DNA of 64,000 nt from Paragordius varius (Eukaryota > Nematomorpha): NCBI GenBank assembly GCA_964247055.1, contig OZ176053.1, positions 6,138,001 through 6,202,000 on the forward strand, in the 5' to 3' direction. Shown here piece by piece: positions 51,044 through 63,290 of the stretch; the first letter of the stretch is position 1, and the number at the start of each line of letters is the position of its first letter. The notes under the pieces were generated by a model that was not told the origin of the DNA, did no database searches, and saw only the letters and a list, made by a program, of their open reading frames with translations. Position numbers and translations under genes: made by a program.

Positions 51044-52425
51044 TTTTTTTCCTAACGACATTTTAACAAATATATCATATTTATGTGATGGGTTGAGCAT
51101 AATTTAATAAATAAGCTGATATACTTATTACATTTAATTCTAAACTTTAAAGTGTCTTCAATAAATATACACGGTACTTTGTGAGTTTTGGGGATATTAC
51201 TTTTTTGGATAGGATGGGATTTAATAAAAAGCCAAAATACAGTCATCCGATAAGGGATGTAAAGGCTATCCTTAAATAATAACCCCCTTAAAATTTTAAA
51301 TTCATTTTGGAGCAAAAAAGTTTAATCTGAAATACGCTTCTATAATTTTTGAAATTTTATGTTTTTGAAACATATTCATTTTCGGCTCTTATCAAGTATC
51401 GATAAAAAAATTAAGTTATGCTTCGTATATAATCGATTTTTTTAAGTTTATGTATAAAATTCGTCAATTTTAGATGTTAATATATAAATATATATATAAT
51501 CCTTGATTATTTTAATATGTATTTATCAAATTGTGGAAATTATAGTTAAAATAAGTCAATTCATTACCTCATCTTAATTATTTTAAATTAAAGACATCAA
51601 TGTGATTAAATTCGAACCATTCTTTTTACAAATACCATCAAGTGTGCACCTAGTAAACATTAAAAGATTTTTAAAATATTCTACAGAAAATATCGATAAA
51701 AAATTTAGGCATAAACTTATTCAAAGTTTTTTAAAGCCATTTTATATTTTAACATGACAAAAATCTTTTTGAAAAATAAAAAAATTTGAGCGATGGGTTG
51801 ACAGCCAAAATATCGATAATGAGCTATTTAATTCGTTTGACTGGAACCCAAAACCATGATATATATGTTTCTACAATTAAAAAATATAGCGGTAAAAATT
51901 TATTTCATACAATCAAAATATGCATATAAATACAATTGGTAAATATAATATATATTATATTTCATCATAAAACGAGTAACTGAGTATTTTTTAGTTAATG
52001 ACTAAATTAAACTGATATACAACACGCATCATTAAGTTATTATTTAATGTTGTTTTCACAATAATAAAGTACCATGCTATCATATGGGATAGCATTTGTT
52101 TTAAGCACAAATTTCCGCAAAATACTTGTATTAGATTATATGGAAGCAAAACTAAAATGCATTATTATTAAAGAACGCCTTCGATCAATCCATATTTAAT
52201 AGAGACTACGATACTTAAAATACAGTAATATTTATATTACAAAGATAAAACAAAAAAGGAGGATTAATATCTATCAAGAAAACCAGAATTTTTTTATTCT
52301 TGATTTTTTTAATTACCTAAATAATATAAATTTGGATAATTCACCAATGTAGGTCTTATTTCGCAAACCAAATTTAATGTTTTGTCACCATAACATTCAC
52401 TTTAGATGGAATTACCATTGTGAAA
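51044..52425. other. Intergenic between NDUFB3 and GDAP1 (convergent 3' ends)
   Basis: A+T-rich sequence that should contain both 3' UTRs. A small open frame at 51052-51315 shows no domain or exon signal. No repeat recognised. Confidence 0.35.
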
Positions 52426-55400
52426 TTAAGTCAATGTCGTAGGTTTGTAATGATGCGTGTATAAATAATAAGCAAGCAGACTCATAGACGTAATTGTGAT
52501 TGCAGTTAATCCAATCGTTATCCCAGCACACCACCATTTATAAGCACGGGGTGTAAGGTGTTGCGAAGGGACTCTAACCCCAAAACAGGCTAGGATAGGA
52601 CTTACAATATTCTTTTCAACGGCGGCACTCAAACGATGCGTGTGAAAGTGTTGAACTAAATGCTCATTCTCTGGCCTATACATACCAAGGATGGTACGAA
52701 AGGGCATTACTCGTTGATATGATGCATAGTATCTATAAAAACAAAACATTAAAGTAATTTTTATCATAAAGCTACATATTTTATAAAAATTAATTTTTTT
52801 ACAATCTATTGTTATCACATGGTTAAACTGCATCAAAAATATCTAATATAATAAATATCCATATTTTTAGAAAGGTTATTTTCATATATATAACCAATCA
52901 TTTGTTGCGAAATACGGATAAGAGATGTATAGATACACTTTATTTCTATATCAAATTTGTAAAACATATAGATATTATGAAAACAATAAATTTCAAAAAG
53001 TACGGTAAATCAATTAATATTTTACTATGAATCATTAATTTTTTAGGCGATAAAATCATACTTTTGCGCTCTAACCATTTTATTTGCACTTATCAATTTA
53101 TTGATACAAAACATCATAATAAGTAAAAGTCATATAACGATGAATAAATAGTTTCTTAATAATTATTTTTTATTTCTCTATTTACAAGCAAAGTAAAGAG
53201 GGAAGAAAGAAGGGTTACATTTTTAAAATACATTAACAATGAATGTTAATAATCTTACAAAATAATTTACTTTGCAATAGCAGGCCTAAGATTCTTTTTG
53301 CCATTCCAGAGTTGTTCTCTCAAACCAAGGATATCAAGTTGATTTAAAAGAGCGATTAACCAAATATCAGCAGCAGTTATGTCTTGTGTACCAAATAATT
53401 TGATCACCTATATACACCACAATATAATCGAATTAATTTATTTGTTATCGGTATAAAAATGTAATTACATCAATTTTATTGTTTAATTAAACCAAGAGTG
53501 TTTAACATGCGGCCCGTAAAAAATTTGGAAATTTATATTTTGCAAATATATGCTCACAATGGTAAAACTGATATTTCTTAAAATAATTTTCTACATAAGT
53601 CTTGGCAAGAACTAGTAAAAAAAATACGTTATTTTGCAGTCAAATGTTTTAAATCAAATAAATTAGTTATGAAAGTCCATATATATAATAATGCGCACTG
53701 CCGGATTTTCGTATCAATGCGGTCCGCGAAGCCATTGTGTTGGACACGCCTGATTCAAACACTGTGCGGCATCTTAAAAAATGAATGTTTATGAATACTA
53801 AAGAACCTCAGTATAATGGATATCGAAATAAATAGGATAAAATACAAAATTGCATTTTTCTAGAGCATTGAGTCTTATAAAATTAAATAATAGAGGAAAA
53901 CCGTTAGTTTAAATTTTTGATAATACGTGCCATTTAAATATAAAACTAAATGGAAATTTTATATTAATAGATAAGTCACAAAAAAATGTGGTAAAATTCT
54001 AACTTTTATTAATCTATCATAAAACTACTGTAAACGAATGCAAGATTTATCCAATCGTGTAAATAAAAGTACTTTTTTGTCAATTGTACTTGTCCTACGA
54101 GAATATTTCGATGAATCTTGAACTGGGGCAGTACTTTGTCTTTTTGGATAATTTAACAAAGGCGGCGACAATTTATTATCGCAGGAATCGCCTAAGGATA
54201 GATTATTTATTGGACCATTTGTGGGCGCCATGGTATTATTGTTACCTAAGATTGTATGTAAGTAAGTAAAAAAATTAAAATCAAAAATATTTCTAACAAA
54301 CATTAAGTGTTTTTTATAATATCAGTATGGACATTGCTGGTCAATTCACATTAATGTTGAGCGATTGGTAAAACAGTCGAATATGGTATAAAATAATTTA
54401 TATTCATAAATATATGAAATTTAATGTTGTAAGGTAGACAAAAAAATGTAGTTTCAACCAAATGGTGTTTTATACCCATACGCTCTGTATTAACATTTGC
54501 CTTACAATAATGTGAATTGACACCAACATTAATGTGCATACTGTAATTAGGTATACGTTCAACAGACATTATATAATACCTTTATTATCCCTATTAGGTG
54601 TTGGAATTATTTTGGTTTTATCATCCGTAAGTTGTTTTATAGTTTGATAATTTGGATCATTTTCAGATAGGAGAGGCGCTACACCAGATTCAATATCATC
54701 CAAATTATTTCGTGTCTCGAGTTTTTGATAATTTAAAGCATTTGGTTTTTCATCTTTCTTACCATTTAAATATATGGGTAATCTGTGGTTTTTATTTCGA
54801 TCAATTGGTGAAATGAGGGATGTAGGAGTAGTTTTAACACTACCTTTTTTGCGTTTAGAAAATATGTTGCTGTTATATGATTGAGCATTTTGAAACAAAG
54901 AATAGTCTATATATATGCATGGGTATTAAAAATAAGAGAACCATTATTATATAGGGGATATTCAATTAGGGGGAAAATGAAGCCTGTTTGGCATTAATTC
55001 GTAAGTTGGTTGTCAAAAACAGGACAGCGATATTTAATTAGTAAAAATTAATTATAAAAATTTAAAATTGGTTTTCACTAATTCGTTTGGTTAGAATATC
55101 GATCCTTGAAAGATAACAAATTTAATACTAAAAAATCCAAATATTATAAATAAATAAAATTGGGCTCAAATTGATTCAACATATTCTAAAAAATATTTTT
55201 TAGTAAAAAATTAAAAATTAATTCTACCATTTTGTGCGATTTCGAACATTTTTTGGGTAAGAAGAAACCTTTTTACAAAAATATTATAAAATAATTTGAA
55301 TTCAAAATTATTCATATATTAAATTTTTTATTTTCAAAAAAAATTATTATAATTTAATAATTTAATTAATTTACCGAAGAAATAAATACAAAATAGCAAT

Positions 55401-56193
55401 TTTAAGGTAATATCTGTTAAATAAATATAATAGATATTAAGATTATCAAAATTAAATTACTCGAATTCATCAATTCTTGTTCTATTGCGTCTAAAATCGA
55501 ATTTAGTTTTAAAAAAATATTTTCAGCATCGCTTTTGGAATTAAGCCTAAAGTAAAAAGAAAATATACCTTTGAAGTAGATTCATGTGTGCAGATATTAT
55601 CGCTTCATAATATTTCGATAATTTTGGGTTCATTTGTTTGAATGCATCTAAAGCTTTTTCTTTACCATAAAAATTATCTACCGTATTTAAAAAATATATA
55701 TACTTAAATGTATTTGTAATATTGCATTAGGTATTAGGGTCTTTTTTGCCATCTCAGGTCGCGTTATGACATAAAATTTTAAAAATTCAAAGTCCAAAGA
55801 TTCAATAATTTGTATGTAAGTTTTGATTTTCCAAAAATAAAATTTTGGCAGCAATTTAGATTCTGTAGCTTTTATTCATTAAATTATTTTATACTTAAAT
55901 AGTTTTCGGCATATTCAACAATAATAAATGGAGTATTAATAATAAGATTGCCTTGTCTAAAAGTCGGGAGTTTCGAAGATGGATTTAATTTCATAAACCA
56001 AGATTTATATTGTTCATTTTGCAGCACATTAATGTCTTGCAAACTATACCTAAGATTGTACCAACTAAAAGCCAAATATACCTAATTATAAAGCAAAAAA
56101 TACTATTTGACTAGATAAACATTGGATATCAGAATACAAAAAACACTCATTCTGATTTTGGGGCACTTTAGATGCATATGCATCAATTCCCAT
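52426..56193 (-). CDS. GDAP1: GDAP1-like mitochondrial outer-membrane GST-fold protein
   Basis: Eight exons encode about 471 residues: 56104-56193, 55895-56081, 55569-55677, 55461-55546, 54580-54906, 54073-54245, 53271-53407 and 52426-52732. The thioredoxin-like GST-N half reads CFLYSDIQCLSSQI|VYLAFSW, DINVLQNEQYKSWFMKLNPS, LPTFRQGNLIINTPFIIVEY. The GST-C half supplies NSILDAIEQELM and DITAADIWLIALLNQLDILG. The tail has a membrane segment (WWCAGITIGLTAITITSMSL) and a short polar end, as in tail-anchored GDAP1, which sits in the mitochondrial outer membrane and affects fission. Exons 5 and 6 insert about 166 Asn/Ser/Lys-rich residues between the GST-C helices, making the protein longer than human GDAP1 (358 residues). 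Introns 1 and 3 are only 22 nt. The exon 6 donor (AAA|GTACTT) was chosen for phase over a downstream alternative. Confidence 0.87.
53493..53752. mobile_element. Non-autonomous hAT-type MITE in GDAP1 intron
   Basis: The ends CAAGAGTGTTTAACATGCGGCCCG and TTGGACACGCCTG (first given in parts: CAAGAGTGTTTAAC, then ATGCGGCCCG) match the family at 15147-15464, with interior similarity (tgctcacaa, aaaactgatatt). The flanks aattaaac and attcaaac share 6 of 8 bases. It lies in the intron between GDAP1 exons 6 and 7. Confidence 0.75.
55547..55568 (-). other. 22-nt ultrashort intron in GDAP1 (intron 3)
   Basis: The intron runs GTATATTTTC...TTTACTTTAG, between ...NLLQ and LNSKSDAENIF. Read-through meets TAG; excision of 22 nt keeps phase 2 and joins two blocks in the right order for the GDAP1 fold. 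Confidence 0.7.
56082..56103 (-). other. 22-nt ultrashort intron in GDAP1 (intron 1)
   Basis: The intron runs GTATTTTTTG...TATAATTAG, between LSSQI and VYLAFSW. Read-through meets TAA; removal joins the two halves of the GST-N helix 1 region, corresponding to SSQKVRLV in human GDAP1. Confidence 0.7.
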
Positions 56194-56369
56194 CTATTAA
56201 AAAGGGGGGTATATTATACCACAATCGCATATGCCATCTGTATATACTGTCTAATCTGAATTAAGAGTGATTTAAAATTTAAATAGTTTAAAGAATTTGA
56301 GATATTAAGCCCAATTTAACACTTTGATTGCAATTAGGATATTTAAATATTTCAGACTATATATAAGAA

Positions 56370-56885
56370 ATTATAAAAAAACTACTGAAAGAAACGGTCT
56401 CAATTTAAATTTATGCTTCTATCCATATAAAATTTATATAAGAAAGCCGAAATATTTAAATAAAATTTAGTTTTGAAAAAAAATCCCTATCAAACTAGTT
56501 CGATGCCATTTTTACAACATTATTTGCAAAATATCGTGTTTATTTGATTTAAAAGCTAAAATGAAAGCTATTTTTTCATAATCCCATATAACATTGATAG
56601 AAACAGAAAAAATGGTCTTTTTTAAATTTAGCTAATGCACACATGTCATGAGTAAATTTTTACCTTGAGGTTTTACCTAAAAATTAGTAATATCAAGTAT
56701 TTTTCAATAATTTTTAAATATTCGGTTCATTAATATTAAAAATGTAAAAAATTTTGCCATGTTCATTCCATATTTTTTGAATAATTATATTTTAAATAGG
56801 CCTGGAGGATCCAACTACCCCAATTTGAATCAAAGGACTGAAATGAATGTGTTGTATCCAAGTGTTAAAAATAACTTCAGCTCTT
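56370..56885. repeat. Dispersed repeat R2, copy 2
   Basis: It matches 26745-27245 in the same orientation: actactgaaagaaacggt at the left, then acatgtcatg, aggcctgg, and aggactgaaatgaatgtgtt at the right. It is diverged by many substitutions and small indels. Confidence 0.6.
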
Positions 56886-57158
56886 TATACCATACGCTTC
56901 AACATCTTGGTTAAAATTAAGTGTGCGTTTACAAAAATAATATATCAGTCATAATCTAGACTTTATTAAAAAACGGTGCAAAATTACATTTAAATGCTTT
57001 AAAAATATGAGATCAACTTACATATTAAGTGTAATGATGATTTTTAGTTTTTTAAATATTTTAATGAAACGTACTAATGAATAAACCTTTTGTGTTCTGC
57101 TAAAATTATTTAGCAAAATAAGAATTTTTGCCTCCGATAACAAGCGATTTATATAGTA

Positions 57159-57747
57159 CTAGCGTAAATCTCGTGCTGCTACGCAGCCCAAGGAAGTCCT
57201 TCGGACTTCTGGGGAGGGGGGGGTGATATGAAGAAAGGGACAATAAAATGATCCACATATGTGGATTATTTCGAAACATTATTTATAGCTATGATCTCAT
57301 AGGAATTTCAAAACGGGGCATTCATGATAATATATTGTTTACTTGGGTGAAAAATAGATTCAAAAAATTATTTTTGTGTACTTATTTTTTTGAAAAAAAT
57401 GGCATTTTACGAGCGAAGCGGATAAAAAGAAGGCCTAAATTAAAAAAGCGAGACACTATGTTCGGAGCAATTGAAAATAAGTAAACAAAAATCATATGTG
57501 AAATCGAATGGTCCAACACGTTCTTCGGAAAGTCGTCTCAAAGACACGATTTTTGTGGACTTCTGTTTCAAAAAACCTCGATTTTTACACGGGGTAGGCC
57601 CGAACTGGGGGCCTATTTCAAAAAAGGGCGACGCTATTGAGGGGGCATTCATTAATTATATTTTTTCGATGTTTGGATTTGAATGGGTCCATCGGTTTTC
57701 CGGAAACAGATCACAAAGCCAACATTTTCAATTTTTAAATATATAGA
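57159..57747 (-). mobile_element. Complete non-autonomous Helitron-like element, minus orientation
   Basis: Read on the minus strand it begins A|TCTATATATTTA at 57747 and ends cgCTAG|T at 57159, with the same two terminal hairpins (gaagtccgaaggacttc and gctgctacgcagc-type) as the copy at 26045-26615. It has a shorter G/C run next to the hairpin. Interior blocks (gaatgccc, aaaatggcattttacg) match. No protein is encoded; the small open frames are shared with the other copies and incidental. Confidence 0.75.
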
Positions 57748-57959
57748 TAACCATAAATAATGTTTTATTATCCATATATTTTTTAACATCCCTATACATA
57801 AGATAGATAAATAAATATATAATAAAACAATAAATTAATACAATTTTATGTTTAAAATCAATAAAGTCTGATTGATCATTTAATTGTCTCGTTTGAATAT
57901 TGAGATAGACAATTTTTTTTTGAAATGAGCATAATATATTTTTGATTTTATAATGTTAT

Positions 57960-58881
57960 GCGGCGCGAAGTTTTAAAATGATTCACATAGTCTCATAAGT
58001 TTTTTGAAATTTGGCTCCAAAGGCATGCTGTATCATATGATGGCGCAGTTGTAGGCGGGTAGCCCTTTAGCCAGAGGCTAATATAAAAATATAGTTAGAT
58101 AAAAAATTTGCCTCTATACCTGGAATCATAATTCATTCCTAATAGTTTATGAAAGATTGGCTTCAAAAATAAATAATAGTTCAATGATAGCGCATTTTTT
58201 AGGGCGTAAAGGACCTATTTAACGGCTAATTTAAAAAATCCGCTCGACTTAAATTTTTGACTTTTTACGGGTAATACTTTAAGCAGCGATTGAACTCATA
58301 TGGCCTGATAGGTTTTCTGAAATTTAGCCCCAAAAGCAGGCGATTTCGATATGACGGGTTAGTTTTTCGCGAGCTCCTTACTCAGCGGCTATCATCAAAC
58401 AAATGCTTGACTAAAATTATTGCCTTTTAAGAGGGAATACGTAGAATCCTTATTGAATTTTTACGCATAGCTTGGGCGAAAAATAGATTTAAAAAATTTT
58501 TGTGGATTTAATTTTTTTTGAAAAAAATGGCATTTTACGGGGGGAACGGGTAAAAAGAGGGCTAAATTAAAAAAGCGAGCCGACTATGTTCTGCGCGATA
58601 GAAAATAAGTAAACAAAAATCATTTTTGAAATTGAATGGTCCAACACGTTCTCCGGAAAATTGTCTCAAAACACGATTTTTGTGGACTTATGTTTTCAAA
58701 AAAAACCGTTTTTTACACGGGGCGGGCCCGAACTAGGGGCCTAATTCAAAAAAAGGGAGAAGCTATTGTCGGGGCATTCATTAATGATGATATTTTTTCG
58801 ATTTTTGAATTTGAATGGGTCTACCGGTTTTCCGGAAACAGATCACAAAGCCAGCATTTTCCATTTTTATAAATATATAGA
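57960..58881 (-). mobile_element. Larger Helitron-like copy with internal tandem subrepeats
   Basis: The 5' end, read on the minus strand, is A|TCTATATATTTATAAAAATGG at 58881. The first 500 bases match 24984-25985. Beyond them, roughly 155-bp subrepeats recur (blocks near 58010-58110, 58150-58250 and 58315-58420, each with ggct-caaa...gatg-cgc...cgggtagccctttagccag-type sequence). No 3' hairpin/CTAG terminus was found, so the left boundary is approximate. Confidence 0.55.
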
Positions 58882-59994
58882 TTAATACCTTTTATGATTC
58901 GTAATCACACTTAAAGAATTATATGAAACACGATATAATTTATCATAATTCAAAAGATACATATCTTAATAGCACTGGGATATATAATTAATTAAATTTT
59001 ATTATAGTTAGCTTATATAATATTATTCCAAAATGATAATTATTAAACTAAATTTATACCAAAGTCCTTTATCGCTTTCAATATTTGCCAAAATATGCAG
59101 TTACTAAGAAAATTATGAATTGAGTATAAACCTTATATATTAAAAGGCAAATATAAAAAATATACAATCATGTTTAATTTAATCAAATAAAATTTTTGCT
59201 TATTGTTTTAATATATATTGTTTAATGAAATTTAAATTGAAACAATATTTTAAAGCAAATTGTATCATTGCGATTACTATGTGCAAATTGGTTTTATGAT
59301 GTGATGTGAAAAAAGTGTTTTAGACTAAAAAATTAAATTAGATCACTCAATGAGTTTTTTTACAATTTCCAATAATATATATTTGCTATGTCATATAGTC
59401 TTTCAGATAATTAGATTTTATCCGACAAAGGTCATTTAGCTATTTAGGCATAACCGCAAACGATAAAGGCTATTTGTCGTTGTTTTAAAAGCATCATTAG
59501 TGGCCACAACATACATCTTAGCGAAGTTTTTTTTTGTAAAATGATTAATGGTAAGTGGTAAGTTATAATCCTACAAAAAATATTTTATTTATACTTAATC
59601 CCAATAATTACATTTTATTATTATTACAAATTACAATATTTATCAAATTACTGATATAAAGTGTATTAGGTGTTGATCTTAACACTGTATTTTGCATGAA
59701 GCTAATTGGCTTCTCCATTATTGTAAAGTATTCCAATATTTTTTTACACTTTTATTCATACAATAATAATTTTTTCACATTCTATTAAATTAATTAAATC
59801 TTTTAAAGTCGCTCCCCTTTTGTTAAATCATGGGATTCTCGATAATAATACACAAAAGAACGCATAAAAAGACATTTTACGAAAATGCATCAAAGATATT
59901 TTCAATATTAAGCAACTAAATTAACCTCAATGATGTGTTTTATACCACAATACCCAAACACCATATTAGTTATTATGTGAATAATTAATTTGAC
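58882..59994. other. Intergenic upstream of the orphan membrane-protein gene
   Basis: A+T-rich; presumably holds the promoter of the gene at 59995. No exon or repeat recognised. Confidence 0.3.
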
Positions 59995-60753
59995 ATGGAA
60001 AAGAGCGATGATTTATCATTTCTGTCATATGAAAGATGGGAAATCAAAATTATTACAACTGCAGCTATGATTATGATTATTATATTAGGGTCAATTGGAC
60101 TCCTTTATTTAGCTAAAGTATGCAAAGTTCGACTTCAAACAGTCAAATCAGCGTTTTTCAGTTTATATCGTAAAGTTTTACTTGGTAAGGATTCAGAACA
60201 ACTTCCAATTCATGCAAGTCTTGGTCAAAATGATCTTTTTAGCGGCCTATATAATATGTACCATCATAAAAACAGCCTTAATGAAATGGTTGGTGGTTGG
60301 AGCCGAAATCCAAATGCCAAAAAATGGGTAAAAAATCGGCCATTAGAATCAATCCAAAACACAATGGAAAATAATCATAACAAAATGAATAATAACATTC
60401 TCCAAACTTATTGGGACATTCCTCTCATTGTTAAGCCCGATCAGCCGGGAATACTCCAAGAAACATCTCATTATTTCAATGATGTGATTGAATCTCACGA
60501 ATGCCCCTCAGAGTATTTTGGATATGATTCCCATTATCCTTTATACGTGTACCCAGGCGCTCATGTGACCCCTTTTGAACAAACCTATGCTGTCATACAG
60601 TCAGGCCATCCTCGTTCGAAACTTAATCGTGGAGGACATAGGACGACTGGATGGGATCGCGTTAAAGCTCTGAAAGAACGTTTATTAGAGATGGCTACTA
60701 AAGACACAGAATATGTATTGCCCCAAATTATAATTGGAGATAGTGATATGTAG
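59995..60753 (+). CDS. Unrecognised single-pass membrane protein, intronless
   Basis: An intact 252-residue frame whose codon use and composition resemble the coding exons here, unlike the surrounding A+T-rich open frames. Residues 1-18 are polar; residues 19-42 (IITTAAMIMIIILGSIGLLYL) form one membrane helix, followed by a basic stretch (KVCKVRLQTVKSAFFSLYRK), which suggests the C-terminal 200 residues are cytoplasmic. The long tail has no cysteine-rich, catalytic or repeat motif I know; notable local sequences are GGWSRNPNAKKWVKNRP, YVYPGAHVTPFEQTY and a basic RSKLNRGGHRTTGWDRVK. I do not recognise the family and assign no function. The ATG at 59995 is the first in the frame after a stop-rich region. 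Confidence 0.7.
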   Translation: MEKSDDLSFLSYERWEIKIITTAAMIMIIILGSIGLLYLAKVCKVRLQTVKSAFFSLYRKVLLGKDSEQLPIHASLGQNDLFSGLYNMYHHKNSLNEMVGGWSRNPNAKKWVKNRPLESIQNTMENNHNKMNNNILQTYWDIPLIVKPDQPGILQETSHYFNDVIESHECPSEYFGYDSHYPLYVYPGAHVTPFEQTYAVIQSGHPRSKLNRGGHRTTGWDRVKALKERLLEMATKDTEYVLPQIIIGDSDM

Positions 60754-62146
60754 ATAAACTTGTTAATGATATACCATAATTAAATGTAAAATATAGTGGG
60801 GTTTAAGGTAAAAATACATTTAGCGCAAAAACTATTTATATGTATGTTTAAAATTACATATTCGGCTTAAAAGAGTGCTCCATTAACGTGAAAAATATTA
60901 GTTAAAGGTGTATGGGATTGCTTGAAATTGATACACTATTCTTTGAATATTAACCAAAAACGAAATGGTGATTGTTGATCCCAACCTCATGTACCCAACA
61001 ATTCGTTGCGTTTATTCCTTTAAAATATTTTATTCAAAATCATCACAGTGTGGATTTTTTAACAATCGGGCCATAGGGTCAAAGTTAGGGAGACCTGTTA
61101 GATTTTCTGGTGGATCAATTAGAAAAACGAAAATTCATGTATTATAGAATAAAACAAGGCGCAATAGTTGACTTCATTTGTAAATGTATCACTCTTATAT
61201 TTTGGCTCATACATTATTGCGACTTTTACATTTCTTAATCACTAAATTGATTCATTTTAATACCGGTGACTGTTCAAATTCACTTTCAAGCATTTATTTA
61301 ATTTAGTAAAACTATCTATATCTCAAATCCACAAATATTTATTTGTCAGTAATATTCATTCATTTTTACTATAAGTAATGTAAACACAAAAAGTTCACTT
61401 TTAATACATGATTTTAGAGTTATATATATAAATTCTTTTTAAATTTTTTACATTTTTATATATATATCCATGGACGAAGTCTTAGATTTTCATCTAATAA
61501 CCACTGTTATTCTGATTTTATTAGTACATAAAACCTTTAAGATAAGTGAATTATGTGATAAATCGTATGTTTAATTACTCATTTTTACCCATAGTTTATA
61601 ACAAATATTATTTTTGATTGAGTGATCCATTACTTTCTTAATTTTCTGATAATAGTAAAAAAAGTACGAAACATCGTGTTTTTAGGCTAAATTGAGGGAA
61701 AAATAATATAATAGAAAATCAATTAAACCAACAACTTGTTATATTTAATATTACTAAACAATTTCACGAAAAATCAAAAACATTTTGTAATTTTAAAAAT
61801 ATGCTAGGTAACAAAGATGTTTAGAAATATTTTATGTGGAAAAAGTAATTTTCAGAATTTTAATATGCTTATATGCAACTTAAATTCTCTATTTTTTAAT
61901 TTAATTTCCCACTATTCTATGGGGGATATTCGGGTTTTTTTGTTAAAAAAAACTTTATGAAGGGTGCTTTTTTTACATTATTCTTTGTCGGAAATCGGGT
62001 GGTATAAATATCTTGATTATATATACATGAATATAAATATATGTTCTGATAAGAAAATGTAAAGGATTATTATGGTCCTTTTGGTTCTGGTCCTAAGTGA
62101 TATAAAAAAGAATCATTACTTTTATAGTAACTACTACATATCTAAT
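60754..62146. other. Intergenic 3' flank, A+T-rich
   Basis: Contains the 3' UTR of the preceding gene. A 60-residue open frame at 60965-61147 is slightly less A+T-biased than background but has no recognisable motif. No repeat assigned. Confidence 0.3.
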
Positions 62147-63065
62147 GGAAAAATTTGCTCACAATTTTTTATAAAACTTTTTGGGGAAAGCTAAAGGCTT
62201 CATTCCAAAAAATATTATTAAATTATATCAAAAACTACAAATAAAAGAACAATATTTTTAAAATTTTTTAGATGAGTCTTATTTTCGGTCTTCTAAAATG
62301 GGTTAGTTGGCTTAAAATAAATGTAAATAGAAGGATTGCGCGTAAAAATTTTTAAAATATATGTTTAATAAAGTAAGCAACTAAAATATTTTTAAAATGC
62401 ATACTTTTTTCAAAAATTTAATTTTTAACAAAATATTGTTGAAGTGTATTTCATATTAATTTGAGGCATGGGAACAAACGCTTTAAGACATTATAAAAAC
62501 ACTTTTTCTCTATAATTCAAAGATGCTGACATTTCTAACACCTTATAATTTTTAATATCGTTCGTCTTCAATATTATGTAAAATATTATTTGTGTTTTTA
62601 CAAAAGAATTATACCAAATAAAAGCAAACTAACCTTTAATTAACATTCTGTAGCAATAGAATTGTTTAGCATCGTCGAATTATATAAAAAAAACTGTTTT
62701 TGTAGAAAACATTTTTTAACGGTTTGCATCACTGAAAAAAGTATAGTTACGCTTCAACAAAATTTCGTAAAAATTAAAGTGTTGAAAAAAGTAAGCATAT
62801 TTTTTAAAATATTTTTTTTGAAAAGATAGCATATATTAAAATTTGTTATCGAGCTATCCCGCCATTTTTGATTTTATTTTGAGTAGACTAGCCGATTTTA
62901 AAAAAAAATTTAATTGAAAATTAAAAAATTAAATTTTTTAGAAAATATTGTTTTACTATTTATATGTAGTATATGTTATATTTTAATGATTTTTATAGAA
63001 TGAAGCCTCTAGCTTTCTTCAAAAAATATTGTTTAAAAAAATGTGGGCAAATTTTACCATTTTCT
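62147..63065. repeat. About 900-bp diverged inverted repeat
   Basis: The arm at 62147-62285 (aatttgctcacaatttttta, aaagctaaaggcttcattcc, aaaatattatta) aligns with the reverse complement of 62930-63065 (aaatttgcccacattttttta, aaagctagaggcttcattct). The spacer is about 650 bp of A+T-rich sequence with no coding potential. It could be one foldback element or two insertions in opposite orientation. Confidence 0.5.
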
Positions 63066-63209
63066 GATAAGGAGCTCCTAGGCCAAAATCAATAGCGCCA
63101 CGATAATCCTGATATTCTATCAGAAAATATATATTTCATCGGGTTATTTTGTGGACACTGTGTAAGTGTAAACTTTTGAAATTTTAATTTGTTGCAAAAT
63201 TGCATATTT

Positions 63210-63290
63210 GATATTAAAGAGGCGTAGGGTCCCAAAGACCCCATTTTCAATCAGAGGACTGAAATGTGTTGTATCCAAGTAACATAAATT
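63210..63290. repeat. Dispersed repeat R2 fragment
   Basis: agggtcccaaagacccc and tcagaggactgaaatg...tgttgtatccaag match the right end of R2 copies 1 and 2. Confidence 0.5.

Noticed and set aside
54025-54072. Extension of GDAP1 exon 6 to a donor near 54030
   Set aside because: That donor leaves phase 2, which cannot join the phase 0 acceptor at 53407; AAA|GTACTT at 54073 fits.
60965-61147. 60-residue plus-strand open frame after the orphan membrane protein gene
   Set aside because: Short, no recognisable motif, no splice partner seen; left as part of the 3' flank.
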